In this document: in pieces, positions 33,659-41,992 of the stretch
Position numbering within the stretch: the first letter of the stretch is position 1
How the letters are laid out: the number at the start of each line of letters is the position of its first letter
DNA from: Streptomyces purpureus
GTDB lineage: Bacteria; Actinomycetota; Actinomycetes; Streptomycetales; Streptomycetaceae
DNA length: 64,000 nucleotides
Assembly (NCBI RefSeq): GCF_014648195.1
Contig: NZ_BMQQ01000001.1
Span: 749,164-813,163, forward strand
Reading direction: 5' to 3'
Notes under the pieces: generated by a model
Told to the model about the DNA's origin: nothing
The model's database searches: none
The model's input: the letters and a program-made list of their open reading frames with translations, nothing else
Position numbers and translations under genes: made by a program

Positions 33659-34075
33659 ATGGCGCTGGACAAGGGACTTGACTGGCTTCTGGACGACCTG
33701 ACCGAGCGGGTCGCGTCGATACGGCACGCGCTGGTGCTGTCCAACGACGGGCTGGTGACCGGGGCGAGCACAGGGCTGGCCCGCGAGGACGCGGAGCATC
33801 TGGCCGCCGTCTCCGCCGGACTGCAGAGCCTCGCCAGGGGATCGGGACGCCACTTCCGGGCGGGCAAGGCACGGCAGACGATGGTGGAGTTCGACGAAGC
33901 ACTGCTCTTCGTCACCGCGGCGGGCGAGGGCAGCTGCCTGTGCGTCCTGAGCGCGGCCGAGGCGGACGTCGGTCAAGTCGCCTACGAGATGACGCTTCTC
34001 GTCAACCGCGTCGGCGAACACCTGGGCGTGGCGGCTCGCCAGCCCGACCCGAGCGGCGCCTCCAGGCGCGGCTGA
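33659..34075 (+). CDS. Roadblock/LC7-domain protein (second CvnB paralogue)
   Basis: 138 aa, strongly similar to the protein at 19679-20113. Both share DWLLDDL, LVLSNDGL, GASTGL, REDAEHLAAV, GSGRHF/GAGRHF and RQTMVE. Roadblock proteins partner Ras-like GTPases, and this one is paired with the preceding cvnD-like gene. GGGGAGG precedes ATG 33659. No kinase-like or DUF742 gene accompanies it. Confidence 0.88.
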   Translation: MALDKGLDWLLDDLTERVASIRHALVLSNDGLVTGASTGLAREDAEHLAAVSAGLQSLARGSGRHFRAGKARQTMVEFDEALLFVTAAGEGSCLCVLSAAEADVGQVAYEMTLLVNRVGEHLGVAARQPDPSGASRRG

Positions 34076-34173
34076 CCGGCCGCCGGGCAGAGTTTTCCAC
34101 AGGCCGAGCGGGCCGGGCCGCGTCGGCGCTACGGTCGTCACCGAGAGTATTCGCACTCACGGGGAGGACCGTC

Positions 34174-35142
34174 ATGACCGTGACGGAAGCCGTACGCACG
34201 CTCGCCTTCGGGCGTGCCGCACAGCAACTGGAGCTCAGGCGAGGCGAGCTGGAGCTCGCCGTGCAGCTGGGGCACGTCCGCTCCGTCCCGGGCGCGCCGG
34301 GGACGCGACCGAGAGTGACCGAGGAGGAGGTCGGCAGGCTTCGACGGTCGCCCGACTTCCCGGAGGGCTTGCGCGAAAGGGTCCGTGCGGTGGGGACGAC
34401 CGAGGCGGCCGCACTGCTCCGCGTTCCACCGGACCGCTTCACCAGGCTGGCCCGCACCGGCCACATCAGCCCCGTCCGCTTCTATCTCAACCGCTACCGC
34501 GCGGTCGTCTGGCTCTACCTGGCCGGCGAGGTACGCGAATTCGGCGCCGGGCATTCGGACCTGCTGACCGGACGGCTGCCGCAGGAGCTACGGACCAAAC
34601 TCGACGACGGCGTGGACCACCGGCCCCGCAACTGGCGCACCCACCGCCTCGGACTGCTCCTCCGCGGCACCGACGATCCCTGGGAGCAGGCGGCGGCCAT
34701 CGCCTCACTGCTCGACCCGGTCCAGCTGGCGGAGGTCGTCGCCGACCCATACGAGCGCGCCTATCTCGACCGGCTGCGCCCCGATCCGCCGTACCGTCCG
34801 GAGTCGGCCTCCGCGCGGGAGCTGGCCGACCGGCTGATGCTGGCGGACGATCCGGACGAGATCCTGTGGCACCGGACGCAGTTGGGCCAGACCCTGGGCC
34901 GTGCCCGGGTGGTACGGGCCGCGCCCCGCCCGGAGTCCGACCGCACGGCCGCCGTCGCGGGAGTGGCCCCGGGCGGCCGGGCGCGCCCCTTGCCGCTGCC
35001 GCCGATGACGGCGCTGCCCGAGCGCGTGCCGCTGCATCTGGCGCTGCCGCGGCCGCCCGTGCCGCACCCGCCCGTGCGGCGGGTACGGCGGGTGCTGCTG
35101 GACCGGCTGCTGCGCAGGAGGGAGGCACGGGCCACGCGCTGA
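34174..35142 (+). CDS. DUF6397-type regulator-like protein
   Basis: 322 aa from ATG 34174 with GGGGAGGA ten bases upstream. The first half resembles two helix-turn-helix-like repeats: FGRAAQQLELRRGELELAVQLGHV and TTEAAALLRVPPDRFTRLARTGHI, each followed by a short basic strand (RFYLNRYRAVVWLYLAGEV). The C-terminal 70 residues are Arg/Pro-rich and probably disordered. This layout is common in Streptomyces proteins of the DUF6397 group, of unknown role, possibly DNA-binding. Single gene, convergent with the PI-PLC-like gene. Confidence 0.75.
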   Translation: MTVTEAVRTLAFGRAAQQLELRRGELELAVQLGHVRSVPGAPGTRPRVTEEEVGRLRRSPDFPEGLRERVRAVGTTEAAALLRVPPDRFTRLARTGHISPVRFYLNRYRAVVWLYLAGEVREFGAGHSDLLTGRLPQELRTKLDDGVDHRPRNWRTHRLGLLLRGTDDPWEQAAAIASLLDPVQLAEVVADPYERAYLDRLRPDPPYRPESASARELADRLMLADDPDEILWHRTQLGQTLGRARVVRAAPRPESDRTAAVAGVAPGGRARPLPLPPMTALPERVPLHLALPRPPVPHPPVRRVRRVLLDRLLRRREARATR

Positions 35143-35179
35143 TCCGGGGCCTCACCCCCGTCGGCGGCCGGTGTGGCGG

Positions 35180-36223
35180 TCACTGGCCGCGCGGGACCAC
35201 CGAGGAGAGGACGGAGGGCAGGGGGTACCAGTCCGCCGACACCACGTTCGCGTGGCGGCCGGCGAGCAGCCCGACCCGCTCGCGGGCCTGGGCCTCGGTG
35301 GGACGGGTGCCGTCGATGGCGGGGGCGACGTTGTGCGCGTCCGTCATGACGACGAGGTAGTTCCGGCTCGCGTACCAGCCCGTGTCGATGGAGCCGCCCG
35401 TGTACGTGGACGCGTCGCCGTCGAAGACGACGAACCAAGGGCGGATCCCGGCGTCCGCGTACCGGGTCCGGGGGTCGCCCGCCTGCGCCCGGTGGACCGC
35501 GGGGAACGCGGCTGCCTCCCGCAGCCGTCCGGCAGCCGCCAAGTTCCGCAGGTGGGTGGCGTATTCGCGGTCGGTCCACAGGGTGTCGGCCGGGTTGTCC
35601 TCCTCGACCGTGCCCGGTATCAGTTCCACGAGGAACTTCCCGGCCAGGGCGGAGCGGGTGGGCCAGCCGCCGGCGCGGACCGCGGTGTCGAGGTCGGGGT
35701 GGCCGCCCACCACGTCCGCGGGCCGCAGCAACGCGTCACCCAGCTTGGCCGTCAGCAGGGCGTCCAGCGCGGCGGGTCCCCGGCCGTACTTCCCCTGGAA
35801 GCCGTCCTTGAGTTCGAGCTTGAGCAGTACGGGCCGGTGACCGGGGTGGGCGTTGTGCCAGGCCCGGATGTCGGCGAGACAGCCGCCGAGATCCTGGTTA
35901 CGGGACTTGGTTCGCAGCTCGCCGGCGTGCGCCGCGTTCTCGCAGTTGTTGTCGTTGCCGAACGGGTTGCTGTGCGAGACCCGCCAACCCCGGCCGAACG
36001 CATTGGTCCACACGTCGAGTTCGAGCATCGCGGCGCCGGAATCCAGCGCGTCGGCGAAGTACGGGTACTTCGACTTCTCGTAGGCGTTGTGCATGCCGAC
36101 CCCGGTGGTCGCCGAGTAGGCGAGCTGACCGGGGTCGGCGGACCGGGCCTGGCCCGGCAGGAACGCGACCGCGAGCACCCCCGCCGCCACGGTTGTCGCG
36201 GCCGTGCGCAACGGCTTCCTCAT
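35180..36223 (-). CDS. Secreted PI-PLC-domain (phosphatidylinositol phosphodiesterase-like) protein
   Basis: 347 aa with a signal peptide (MRKPLRTAATTVAAGVLAVA, Ala-rich cleavage region about 25-29). The X-domain catalytic-type residues appear in GVGMHNAYEKSKYPYF (first His) and MLELDVWT (Glu, Asp), with a second His in WRVSHSNPF and a later VLLKLELKDG. PI-PLC-fold enzymes cleave phosphodiesters of inositol lipids, often with Ca2+. AGGGGA precedes ATG 36223. Secreted; the substrate is unknown. Confidence 0.85.
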   Translation of the reverse strand: MRKPLRTAATTVAAGVLAVAFLPGQARSADPGQLAYSATTGVGMHNAYEKSKYPYFADALDSGAAMLELDVWTNAFGRGWRVSHSNPFGNDNNCENAAHAGELRTKSRNQDLGGCLADIRAWHNAHPGHRPVLLKLELKDGFQGKYGRGPAALDALLTAKLGDALLRPADVVGGHPDLDTAVRAGGWPTRSALAGKFLVELIPGTVEEDNPADTLWTDREYATHLRNLAAAGRLREAAAFPAVHRAQAGDPRTRYADAGIRPWFVVFDGDASTYTGGSIDTGWYASRNYLVVMTDAHNVAPAIDGTRPTEAQARERVGLLAGRHANVVSADWYPLPSVLSSVVPRGQ

Positions 36224-36339
36224 GGTCCCCTGCCCTCCGTCGAAGCACCTCAAGTCGGGGGGACAGTAGAGGAGTTGAGTGTCCCACGGGAAGCAGGCTG
36301 CTGGACGTACGATGACGGAACGGCTCACCTGAGCAGCTG

Positions 36340-37347
36340 TCAGCGCACCAGCCATTCGTCGAGGATGCCCGGCGAGGCCGCGGCCGCGAACGCCGGTGCC
36401 TCTCCGGCGTCCAGGTCGGGGATGCGGTAGCCGTGCCGGCCCGCGGCCACCGCCGCTGTCAGGGTGACCAGCCCATGGCGCCGGCCGTAGGGGGAGGTGG
36501 TGAGGGTCCAGGCGGCGATCGTGTCGCGCCGCAGGGCCAGCGTGTCGCGACTGAACGTGCCGGAGCGGGTGAGCAGATATGGCCCGCTCAGCCCGTGGCC
36601 CAGGCTGCGGTGGGCGTCCCGGGCGAGGAGCCACACGGTCACCGTCGCGACCGCCGCGTACATCCAGGCGCAGTGCAGCAGCACGGGGGTGAGCAGGACT
36701 CCGAGGGCCAGCAGGGTGACGACCGGCGGCAGCACGGCGAGGTACAGTCCCCGCCGCACGCGCTGGTGCAGCGCGGCGCGCGGGTGTGTGGTGAGCGAGG
36801 GCTGTCGGAACGGCGAGGTGTCCGACCGGCGCAGGGCGCCCGCGGCGACCCGTAGCGCCGTCGCGCGCGGCGCGGGCGGCAGCAGGGAGCCGCGCCGCTG
36901 AGCCTCCTCGGCATCGCCCAGGCCGCCGGCGACCGCCTGGACGGTGGCGCCTCCGCCCGCTCTCAGCAGCAGCGGCTCACGGAGCATCACCCCCCGCAGC
37001 CGGTCCCGCTCGATCCCCACCGACCGGGTCGTCAGCAGCCCCCGGCGCACGGTCAGAGTGCGGTCGTCGCTCCACTCCGTCCGCAGCCCCCACCAGTTCT
37101 CCACGTACAGCGCGAGCGCGCCGAGGGACCCGGCCGTCAGGACGGCGATCAGGAGCGCGGGCACAGTCACCCACAGCACGCTCTGGCCGAACTCCTCGAA
37201 GCCGGCGCGGACAGGACCGGCCTTCCACCACTCGACGCCGGCCCCGTCCAGGACGCGCAGCACCGTGCCGACGGCCACGCCGACACCACCGATCACCCAG
37301 AAGGTGAGGGGTGCGTACCGCAGCCAGCGCCAGATGGCCGCCGGCAT
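36340..37347 (-). CDS. bPH2/YdbT-like membrane protein, N-terminally truncated
   Basis: 335 aa from ATG 37347. It opens abruptly with AAIWRWLRYAPLTFWVIGGVG, normally the middle of a 450-500-aa bacterial PH-domain (YdbT/YdbS) protein; the first PH domain and first helix pair are missing. Remaining parts: two helices, a bPH2 domain with LTVRRGLLTTRSVGIERDRL, a second helix pair and a final PH-like domain (FSRDTLALRRDTIAAW). Its 5' end meets the 5' end of a truncated TetR gene head to head (both ATGs lie within 37345-37348), so a deletion has probably removed both genes' first parts. It may not be expressed. Confidence 0.7.
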   Translation of the reverse strand: MPAAIWRWLRYAPLTFWVIGGVGVAVGTVLRVLDGAGVEWWKAGPVRAGFEEFGQSVLWVTVPALLIAVLTAGSLGALALYVENWWGLRTEWSDDRTLTVRRGLLTTRSVGIERDRLRGVMLREPLLLRAGGGATVQAVAGGLGDAEEAQRRGSLLPPAPRATALRVAAGALRRSDTSPFRQPSLTTHPRAALHQRVRRGLYLAVLPPVVTLLALGVLLTPVLLHCAWMYAAVATVTVWLLARDAHRSLGHGLSGPYLLTRSGTFSRDTLALRRDTIAAWTLTTSPYGRRHGLVTLTAAVAAGRHGYRIPDLDAGEAPAFAAAASPGILDEWLVR

Positions 37348-37735
37348 GCTCGAACAGCCCCCGCCCCGCGCCATCCTGCGCGCATGCCTCGGCGGCATGC
37401 TGCCCCTCGACGACAAGAGCCGCATCGGCCACCGCGTCTCCGCCGCCTACTTCGCCCGCGCCGTGCACGACGAGGAGCTGCGCACAGAAGCCCGCGAGGG
37501 CATCCCCAAACTGGCCGCGTTCTTCGCCAACCTGCTACGCCAGGCACAGGACCGCGGCGAGATCGCCGCCGACCGCGACCCCGACACCGAGGCCATGCTG
37601 CTGATCAGCCTGGCCGACGGTCTCACCGCGTACACCCTCCTCGACGTGCAGACCCCCGAACGGGCCGAGGAACTGCTCGACCAGCACCTCGGCCGGCTCT
37701 TCACACCCGCCGACGACTCGCCCGAGCGGCCTTAA
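37346..37735 (+). pseudogene. TetR-family regulator, C-terminal remnant
   Basis: About 129 aa matching only the ligand-binding half of a BetI-type TetR regulator (PPPRAILRACLGGMLPLD, VSAAYFARAVHDEELRTEAR, ADGLTAYTLLDVQ). The N-terminal HTH of about 60 residues is absent and the sequence upstream of 37346 belongs to the opposite-strand bPH2 gene. It has no RBS. It cannot bind DNA as a TetR repressor. Confidence 0.75.
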
Positions 37736-37793
37736 GGGGATGTCCGGCCCGCGCCCGGGTGCGGCCGGGGCGCCCCGCGTGCACCATGGCGGC

Positions 37794-39350
37794 ATGCTGC
37801 TGGCCCGCCTCGCGGACGTCTCCCACCGCATCGCCGCCACCTCCGCCCGGTCCGAGAAGATCGCCGCGCTGGCCGCCCTGTTCGCCGAGGCACGCCCCGA
37901 GGAGAGCCCGCTGGCCATCTCCTACCTCGCCGGCCAACTCCCGCAGGGCCGTATCGGCGTGGGCTGGAGCACCCTGAAGGACGCCCTCCCGCCGGCGATC
38001 CCGCCCGCCGACGAGCCCACCCTCACGCTCGCCGACACCGACGCCGCGATGAGCGCCCTTGCCCAGCTCGCCGGCCCCGGCTCCCAGGCCGAGCGTAAGC
38101 GCCTCGTCCGTACGCTCATGGCGGCCGCCACCCTTCCCGAACAGGAATTCCTGCTGAGGCTGCTCAGCGGCGAGGTACGGCAGGGCGCACTCGACGCGAT
38201 CGCCCTGGAGGGCGTCGCCCGCGCGGCCGGCGTACCCGCCGCGGAACTCCGCCGCGCCGTGATGCTCGAAGGCTCGCTGCCCCGCGTCGCCCAGGCCGTG
38301 CTCGACCGGGGCCCCACCGCGCTGACCGCCTTCGGCCTGCGGGTCGGCCGCCCGGTCCAGCCCATGCTCGCCCACACCGCGGCATCCGTCACCGAAGCCG
38401 TCAGCACGCTGGGGCCCTGCGTCGTCGAGGAGAAGCTCGACGGGATCCGCATCCAGGTCCACCGCTCCGGCGACGAGGTCCGCGTCCACACCCGCTCCCT
38501 GGACGACATCACCGACCGGCTGCCGGACGTCGTCGCCGTCGCCCAGGAGGTACCCGCCGACTCCTTCATCCTCGACGGAGAGGTCATCGCCCTCGACCCG
38601 GCGGGACGGCCCGCGGCCTTCCAGGACATCGCCTCCCGCGTCGGATCCCGCCTCGACGTCTCCACCGCGCGCGCCGCACTACCCCTTTTCCCGGTCTTCT
38701 TCGACGTCCTCGCCGCCGACGGGGAGGTCCTCATCGACCATCCCGGCCGGGAACGCCACCTAGTCCTCGCCCGCCTCCTGCCCGACGATCTGCGAGTCCG
38801 CCGCCTCGTCGTCGAGGACCCCGCCTCGGCTCCGCAGGTCGAGGCGGCCGAGGCCTTCCTCGCCGACACGCTCCACCGCGGTCACGAAGGCGTCCTGGTC
38901 AAAGCGCTCGACGCGCCCTACACCGCGGGCCGCCGCGGCCGTTCCTGGCTCAAGGTCAAACCGGTCCACACCCTCGACCTCGTCGTGCTGGCCGTCGAAT
39001 ACGGCCACGGCCGCCGCACCGGTCTGCTCTCCAACCTCCACCTCGGCGCCCGCGCGGCCGACGGCGGCTTCGTCATGCTCGGCAAGACGTTCAAGGGCCT
39101 CACCGACGAGATGCTCCGCTGGCAGACCCAGCGGCTGCGCGAACTGGCCGTCGACGACGACGGGTTCACCGTGCGCGTGCGCCCCGAACTCGTCGTGGAG
39201 ATCGCCTACGACGGACTGCAGCGCTCCACCCGCTACCCGGCCGGTGTGACCCTGCGTTTCGCCCGGGTCCTGCGCCACCGCCCCGACAAGACCGCTGCCG
39301 AGGCGGACACCGTCGAGGACGTGCTGAGAACTCAGCCGCCGCTGGTGTAG
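37794..39350 (+). CDS. ATP-dependent DNA ligase (LigB-type)
   Basis: 518 aa. An N-terminal DNA-binding domain (about 1-190) is followed by the adenylation domain: the nucleotidyl-lysine motif EEKLDGIRIQ at about 205-214, motif III SFILDGEVIALD, motif IV GHEGVLVKAL, motif V WLKVKP, and a C-terminal OB fold (VRVRPELVVEIAYDG). It seals nicks with ATP via a lysyl-AMP intermediate and resembles mycobacterial LigB (accessory, non-NHEJ). The start is MLLARLAD at 37794; a leader from 37740 looks non-coding. It ends overlapping the convergent DUF6328 gene by 19 bp. Confidence 0.93.
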   Translation: MLLARLADVSHRIAATSARSEKIAALAALFAEARPEESPLAISYLAGQLPQGRIGVGWSTLKDALPPAIPPADEPTLTLADTDAAMSALAQLAGPGSQAERKRLVRTLMAAATLPEQEFLLRLLSGEVRQGALDAIALEGVARAAGVPAAELRRAVMLEGSLPRVAQAVLDRGPTALTAFGLRVGRPVQPMLAHTAASVTEAVSTLGPCVVEEKLDGIRIQVHRSGDEVRVHTRSLDDITDRLPDVVAVAQEVPADSFILDGEVIALDPAGRPAAFQDIASRVGSRLDVSTARAALPLFPVFFDVLAADGEVLIDHPGRERHLVLARLLPDDLRVRRLVVEDPASAPQVEAAEAFLADTLHRGHEGVLVKALDAPYTAGRRGRSWLKVKPVHTLDLVVLAVEYGHGRRTGLLSNLHLGARAADGGFVMLGKTFKGLTDEMLRWQTQRLRELAVDDDGFTVRVRPELVVEIAYDGLQRSTRYPAGVTLRFARVLRHRPDKTAAEADTVEDVLRTQPPLV

Positions 39351-39874
39351 CGGTGCCGCGCCCACAGCGGCAGCACGTACCAGCACAGCAGGTACCAGGC
39401 GATCAGCCCCGCCACCAGCCAGGGGATGAACCCGCCGTCACTGGCCACCCGCAGGATCAGCAGCAGCGCCGACGTCAGCGTCGCGAGGAGAAGCAGCAGA
39501 CCGACAGAGGTGAGCCGCGAGGCCCACTCCACGGTCTGCGGCTTGATGCGCCGCCCCGCCACGATCCGGTGGAAGGAGACCGGCCCGATCAGCGCACCCG
39601 TCGCCGCGGCACCCAGTGCCACGGTCACGATGTAGTTGGTCCGTTCGGACGGCGCCAGCTCCGGGAAGCGCGCGGTGAAGACCACGGTGAGCAGGAAGCC
39701 GAACAGGATCTGCACACCCGTCTGGGCGACCCGGATCTCCTGCATCAGCTCGACCCAGCGCCGGTCGGCCCGCTCCTCAGGCGTCTCGTTCCGTCCCTTG
39801 CCCGCGACGCGCCCATGTCTGTCCCGCCGGTCCCGCTCACTTTCCTGCGAGCCCTGACGTATCTGCTCGGACAT
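39332..39874 (-). CDS. DUF6328 membrane protein
   Basis: 180 aa. A charged N-terminus (about 1-45) is followed by ELMQEIRVAQTGVQILFGFLL, the recognisable DUF6328 block, then four hydrophobic helices with SFHRIVAGRR between helices 2 and 3. Function unknown. ATG 39874 has GGGAGG seven bases upstream. Its 3' end overlaps the ligase gene tail by 19 bp on the opposite strand. Confidence 0.85.
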   Translation of the reverse strand: MSEQIRQGSQESERDRRDRHGRVAGKGRNETPEERADRRWVELMQEIRVAQTGVQILFGFLLTVVFTARFPELAPSERTNYIVTVALGAAATGALIGPVSFHRIVAGRRIKPQTVEWASRLTSVGLLLLLATLTSALLLILRVASDGGFIPWLVAGLIAWYLLCWYVLPLWARHRYTSGG

Positions 39875-40058
39875 GCGACCTCCCGAATCCGACCCCACAT
39901 CAGGCGGATAACCACATCGGCGCCTCCCAATCCCGCCAGTACGGCACCCGGACGAAACCCACGGGTGTCGCACCACGGGAGCGTGACCGCCGATCGCCGT
40001 CCCCTCATGCTCGTACGGTCGCCCCACTTCCGCCGCTCGGCAGGAGGGACACCCCTAC

Positions 40059-40466
40059 GTGCGCACGATCGCCCGACTCGCCGTACTCACTTTGGTGGTG
40101 GGCGTCCCGCTGACCGGTTGTGCGGTGCCCCAGGACCGCCTGGAGGCAGTGAGGAAGGCGACGGAACGGTTCGCCACCCTCCACACCGCGGGCGACTTCC
40201 GCGCTGCCTGTGCTCTGCTCACCTCCGCCGCCAGGGAGGAAGCGGTCCACAACGGTGGCCCGACCTGCGCCCAGGCGCTGGCCGACGCGGAGCTGCCCGA
40301 GCCGGGCGCGATCCGTTCCACCGACGTGTACGGCCGCCAGGCCCGGGTCGAACTCGCCACCGACACCTACTTCCTCACCTCCTTCCCGGGTGGCTGGCGG
40401 ATCAGCGCGGCGGGCTGCACACCCCGCGAGGGCAGGCCCTACCGCTGTCTCCTGAAAGGAGACTGA
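40059..40466 (+). CDS. Small secreted lipoprotein
   Basis: 135 aa from GTG 40059. Type II signal peptide with lipobox L-T-G-C (Cys at about 21). The mature part resembles small NTF2-like or DUF4878-like lipoproteins: FATLHTAGDFRAACALLTSAAR followed by VELATDTYFLTSFPGGWRISAAGC. Probably anchored at the outer face of the membrane. It ends 7 bp before a 27-aa membrane peptide gene and probably heads an operon with it and the DUF6766 gene. Confidence 0.8.
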   Translation: MRTIARLAVLTLVVGVPLTGCAVPQDRLEAVRKATERFATLHTAGDFRAACALLTSAAREEAVHNGGPTCAQALADAELPEPGAIRSTDVYGRQARVELATDTYFLTSFPGGWRISAAGCTPREGRPYRCLLKGD

Positions 40467-40472
40467 TGACCG

Positions 40473-40556
40473 ATGCGCGTCATGTTCGTGATCTACCTGG
40501 TCGGCCTCGTCTGCGGGCTCGTCTACTTCTCCGTCGTAGGAGCGCTCCACGGATGA
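40473..40556 (+). CDS. 27-aa hydrophobic small protein
   Basis: Begins MRVMFVIYLVGLVCGLVYF and is one transmembrane helix from end to end, closing with ALHG. AAAGGAG lies 12 bases upstream, and its stop overlaps the ATG of the DUF6766 gene (ATGA), so it looks translationally coupled. An alternative is that ATG 40466 in another frame is an extended start of the next gene, but that leader is Arg-rich and unlike a membrane-protein N-terminus. Confidence 0.6.
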   Translation: MRVMFVIYLVGLVCGLVYFSVVGALHG

Positions 40557-41236
40557 GCCGCCTGTCACGCTTCCTCAAGGACAACGGCATCTCGGTGGTG
40601 TTCGGCGTGGGATTCCTGCTCAGCCTCATCGGCCAGGCCTTCGCGGGCCGCGCGGAGTTCAACGAGGAGCTCCAGTCGGACGGGGCACGCCCGGTCGGCT
40701 TCTTCGAGTACGTCGCGACCTCCCACTTCGCCGTCGACATCACCGAGAACTGGCAGTCCGAGTACCTCCAGTTCTTCCTCTTCCTCTTCGGCACCGTCTG
40801 GCTCCTGCAGCGGGGTTCGCCGGAGTCGAAGGAGATGCACAAGGCCGGCCTCGAATCCGACAAGGACCAGCGCGTGGGGCCCCACGCGCGCGAGGACTCC
40901 CCGCGCTGGGCCGCCGTCGGCGGCCTGCGCCAGACCCTGTACTCGCGATCCCTGGGCATCGTGATGCTCACCGCGTTCCTCGGCTCCTGGCTCGCCCAGT
41001 CCATCTCCGGCGCGGCCGCCCTGAGCGAGGAGCGCCTGCGCGGGCTCCAGGAGCCCGTCCCCTGGGCGAGCTACCTCCTTTCGGCCGACTTCTGGAGCCG
41101 CACCCTCCAGAACTGGCAGTCCGAGCTGCTGGCCGTCGGCTCGATGGCGATCTTCGCCGTGTATCTGCGCCAGCGCGGATCGCCGGAGTCCAAACCGGTC
41201 GGCGCCTCCCATGACGCCACCGGGATCGAGGGGTGA
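40553..41236 (+). CDS. DUF6766 membrane protein
   Basis: 227 aa with four hydrophobic helices and a visible internal duplication. Each half has a helix, a glutamate-rich loop ending NWQSEYLQ or NWQSELLA, a second helix and then LRQRGSPESK (LLQRGSPESK in the first copy). The family is common in actinobacteria and of unknown function. The start overlaps the 27-aa small protein's stop. Confidence 0.82.
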   Translation: MSRLSRFLKDNGISVVFGVGFLLSLIGQAFAGRAEFNEELQSDGARPVGFFEYVATSHFAVDITENWQSEYLQFFLFLFGTVWLLQRGSPESKEMHKAGLESDKDQRVGPHAREDSPRWAAVGGLRQTLYSRSLGIVMLTAFLGSWLAQSISGAAALSEERLRGLQEPVPWASYLLSADFWSRTLQNWQSELLAVGSMAIFAVYLRQRGSPESKPVGASHDATGIEG

Positions 41237-41377
41237 TCCGTTCCGCCCGGCGGAACCAGCGGGTCACCACACTGCACAAGGCGCGGCGAAAAGGGATGCT
41301 GTAAGAACCAAGCAAGAACCGAGGGAGCTGGGGACGCCGTCCGTGCCGTCCCTCCGGGTCACGAGGAGATGAACGAC

Positions 41378-41749
41378 GTGGAGGACAGGAACATCGACAC
41401 CGACGTCACGGTGCAGCTGAGCGGCTGTGTCCAGGAAGACGCGAAGGCCGTGTTCGACGTACTGGACCGGGTCTTCGTGTGCGAGGACATGTCCGTCTCC
41501 AAGGAGCCGAACGCCCGGGGCCCGGAGACCACGGTCTGGCTCGCCACGTTCGACACGGCTCGCCCGGCAAGCGGGGAGCCGCTGCCGCCCGCGCATCTGA
41601 CCGCCGAGGTCGGCGCGCTGCTCACCGGCGGCTACCACGCCGTGGACGAGATCGAGAAGGCCCTCGCCGGCAGCTTCGACGTACGGTCGCTGCAGTCGGT
41701 CTCGGGCGACCAGGAGACAGAGGCGCGGATGCTGCTCGCCTCCCGCTGA
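41378..41749 (+). CDS. Hypothetical protein
   Basis: About 123 aa from GTG 41378, chosen because GAGGAG ends nine bases upstream; ATG 41369 directly abuts that RBS and is less likely. A soluble alpha/beta protein with FDVLDRVFVCEDMSVS and LTAEVGALLTGGYHAVDEIEKAL. The pattern resembles other small Streptomyces proteins of unknown function. No signal peptide. A terminator-like hairpin lies 35 bp after the stop. Confidence 0.65.
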   Translation: MEDRNIDTDVTVQLSGCVQEDAKAVFDVLDRVFVCEDMSVSKEPNARGPETTVWLATFDTARPASGEPLPPAHLTAEVGALLTGGYHAVDEIEKALAGSFDVRSLQSVSGDQETEARMLLASR

Positions 41750-41783
41750 CGACGCGGGCGTAAGGACCGATCAGGATCCTCCC

Positions 41784-41813
41784 GACCCCCGCCGGTACTC
41801 ACCGGCAGGGGTC
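41784..41813 (+). terminator. Hairpin terminator
   Basis: A 13-bp stem with one mismatch (GACCCCCGCCGGT at 41784-41796 with ACCGGCAGGGGTC at 41801-41813) around an ACTC loop. No T-run follows, as is usual in Streptomyces. It is placed just after the 123-aa hypothetical gene. Confidence 0.65.
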
Positions 41814-41881
41814 GTCGTGTGCCCGCTGCCGCCACCCCTGCTGACCTCCCGCTAGAGGCGCCCCACGCGCCTCCACCCCCC

Positions 41882-41898
41882 TATACATGCCATGTATA
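41882..41898. promoter_or_regulatory. Perfect palindrome, putative operator of the deacetylase gene
   Basis: TATACATG-C-CATGTATA, eight-base arms with a single central C, in an AT-rich island about 95 bp upstream of the deacetylase start. A plausible -10 box TAGAGT lies at 41908-41913, so the palindrome would cover the -35 region, consistent with repression. The regulator is unknown. Confidence 0.6.
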
Positions 41899-41992
41899 CA
41901 CGCGGTGTAGAGTGCACGGCGTGCCACTCGATCACGCCCGCTCGGGCCCGGTCGGGTGTGCCCACGTCGAACACCGTGAAAGTGAGTTGTGC

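Noticed and set aside
40466..40555. Upstream ATG extension of the DUF6766 gene
   Set aside because: Good RBS spacing, but the leader is Arg-rich and unlike a membrane-protein N-terminus; the overlapping 27-aa hydrophobic peptide with ATGA coupling is more plausible. Not excluded.
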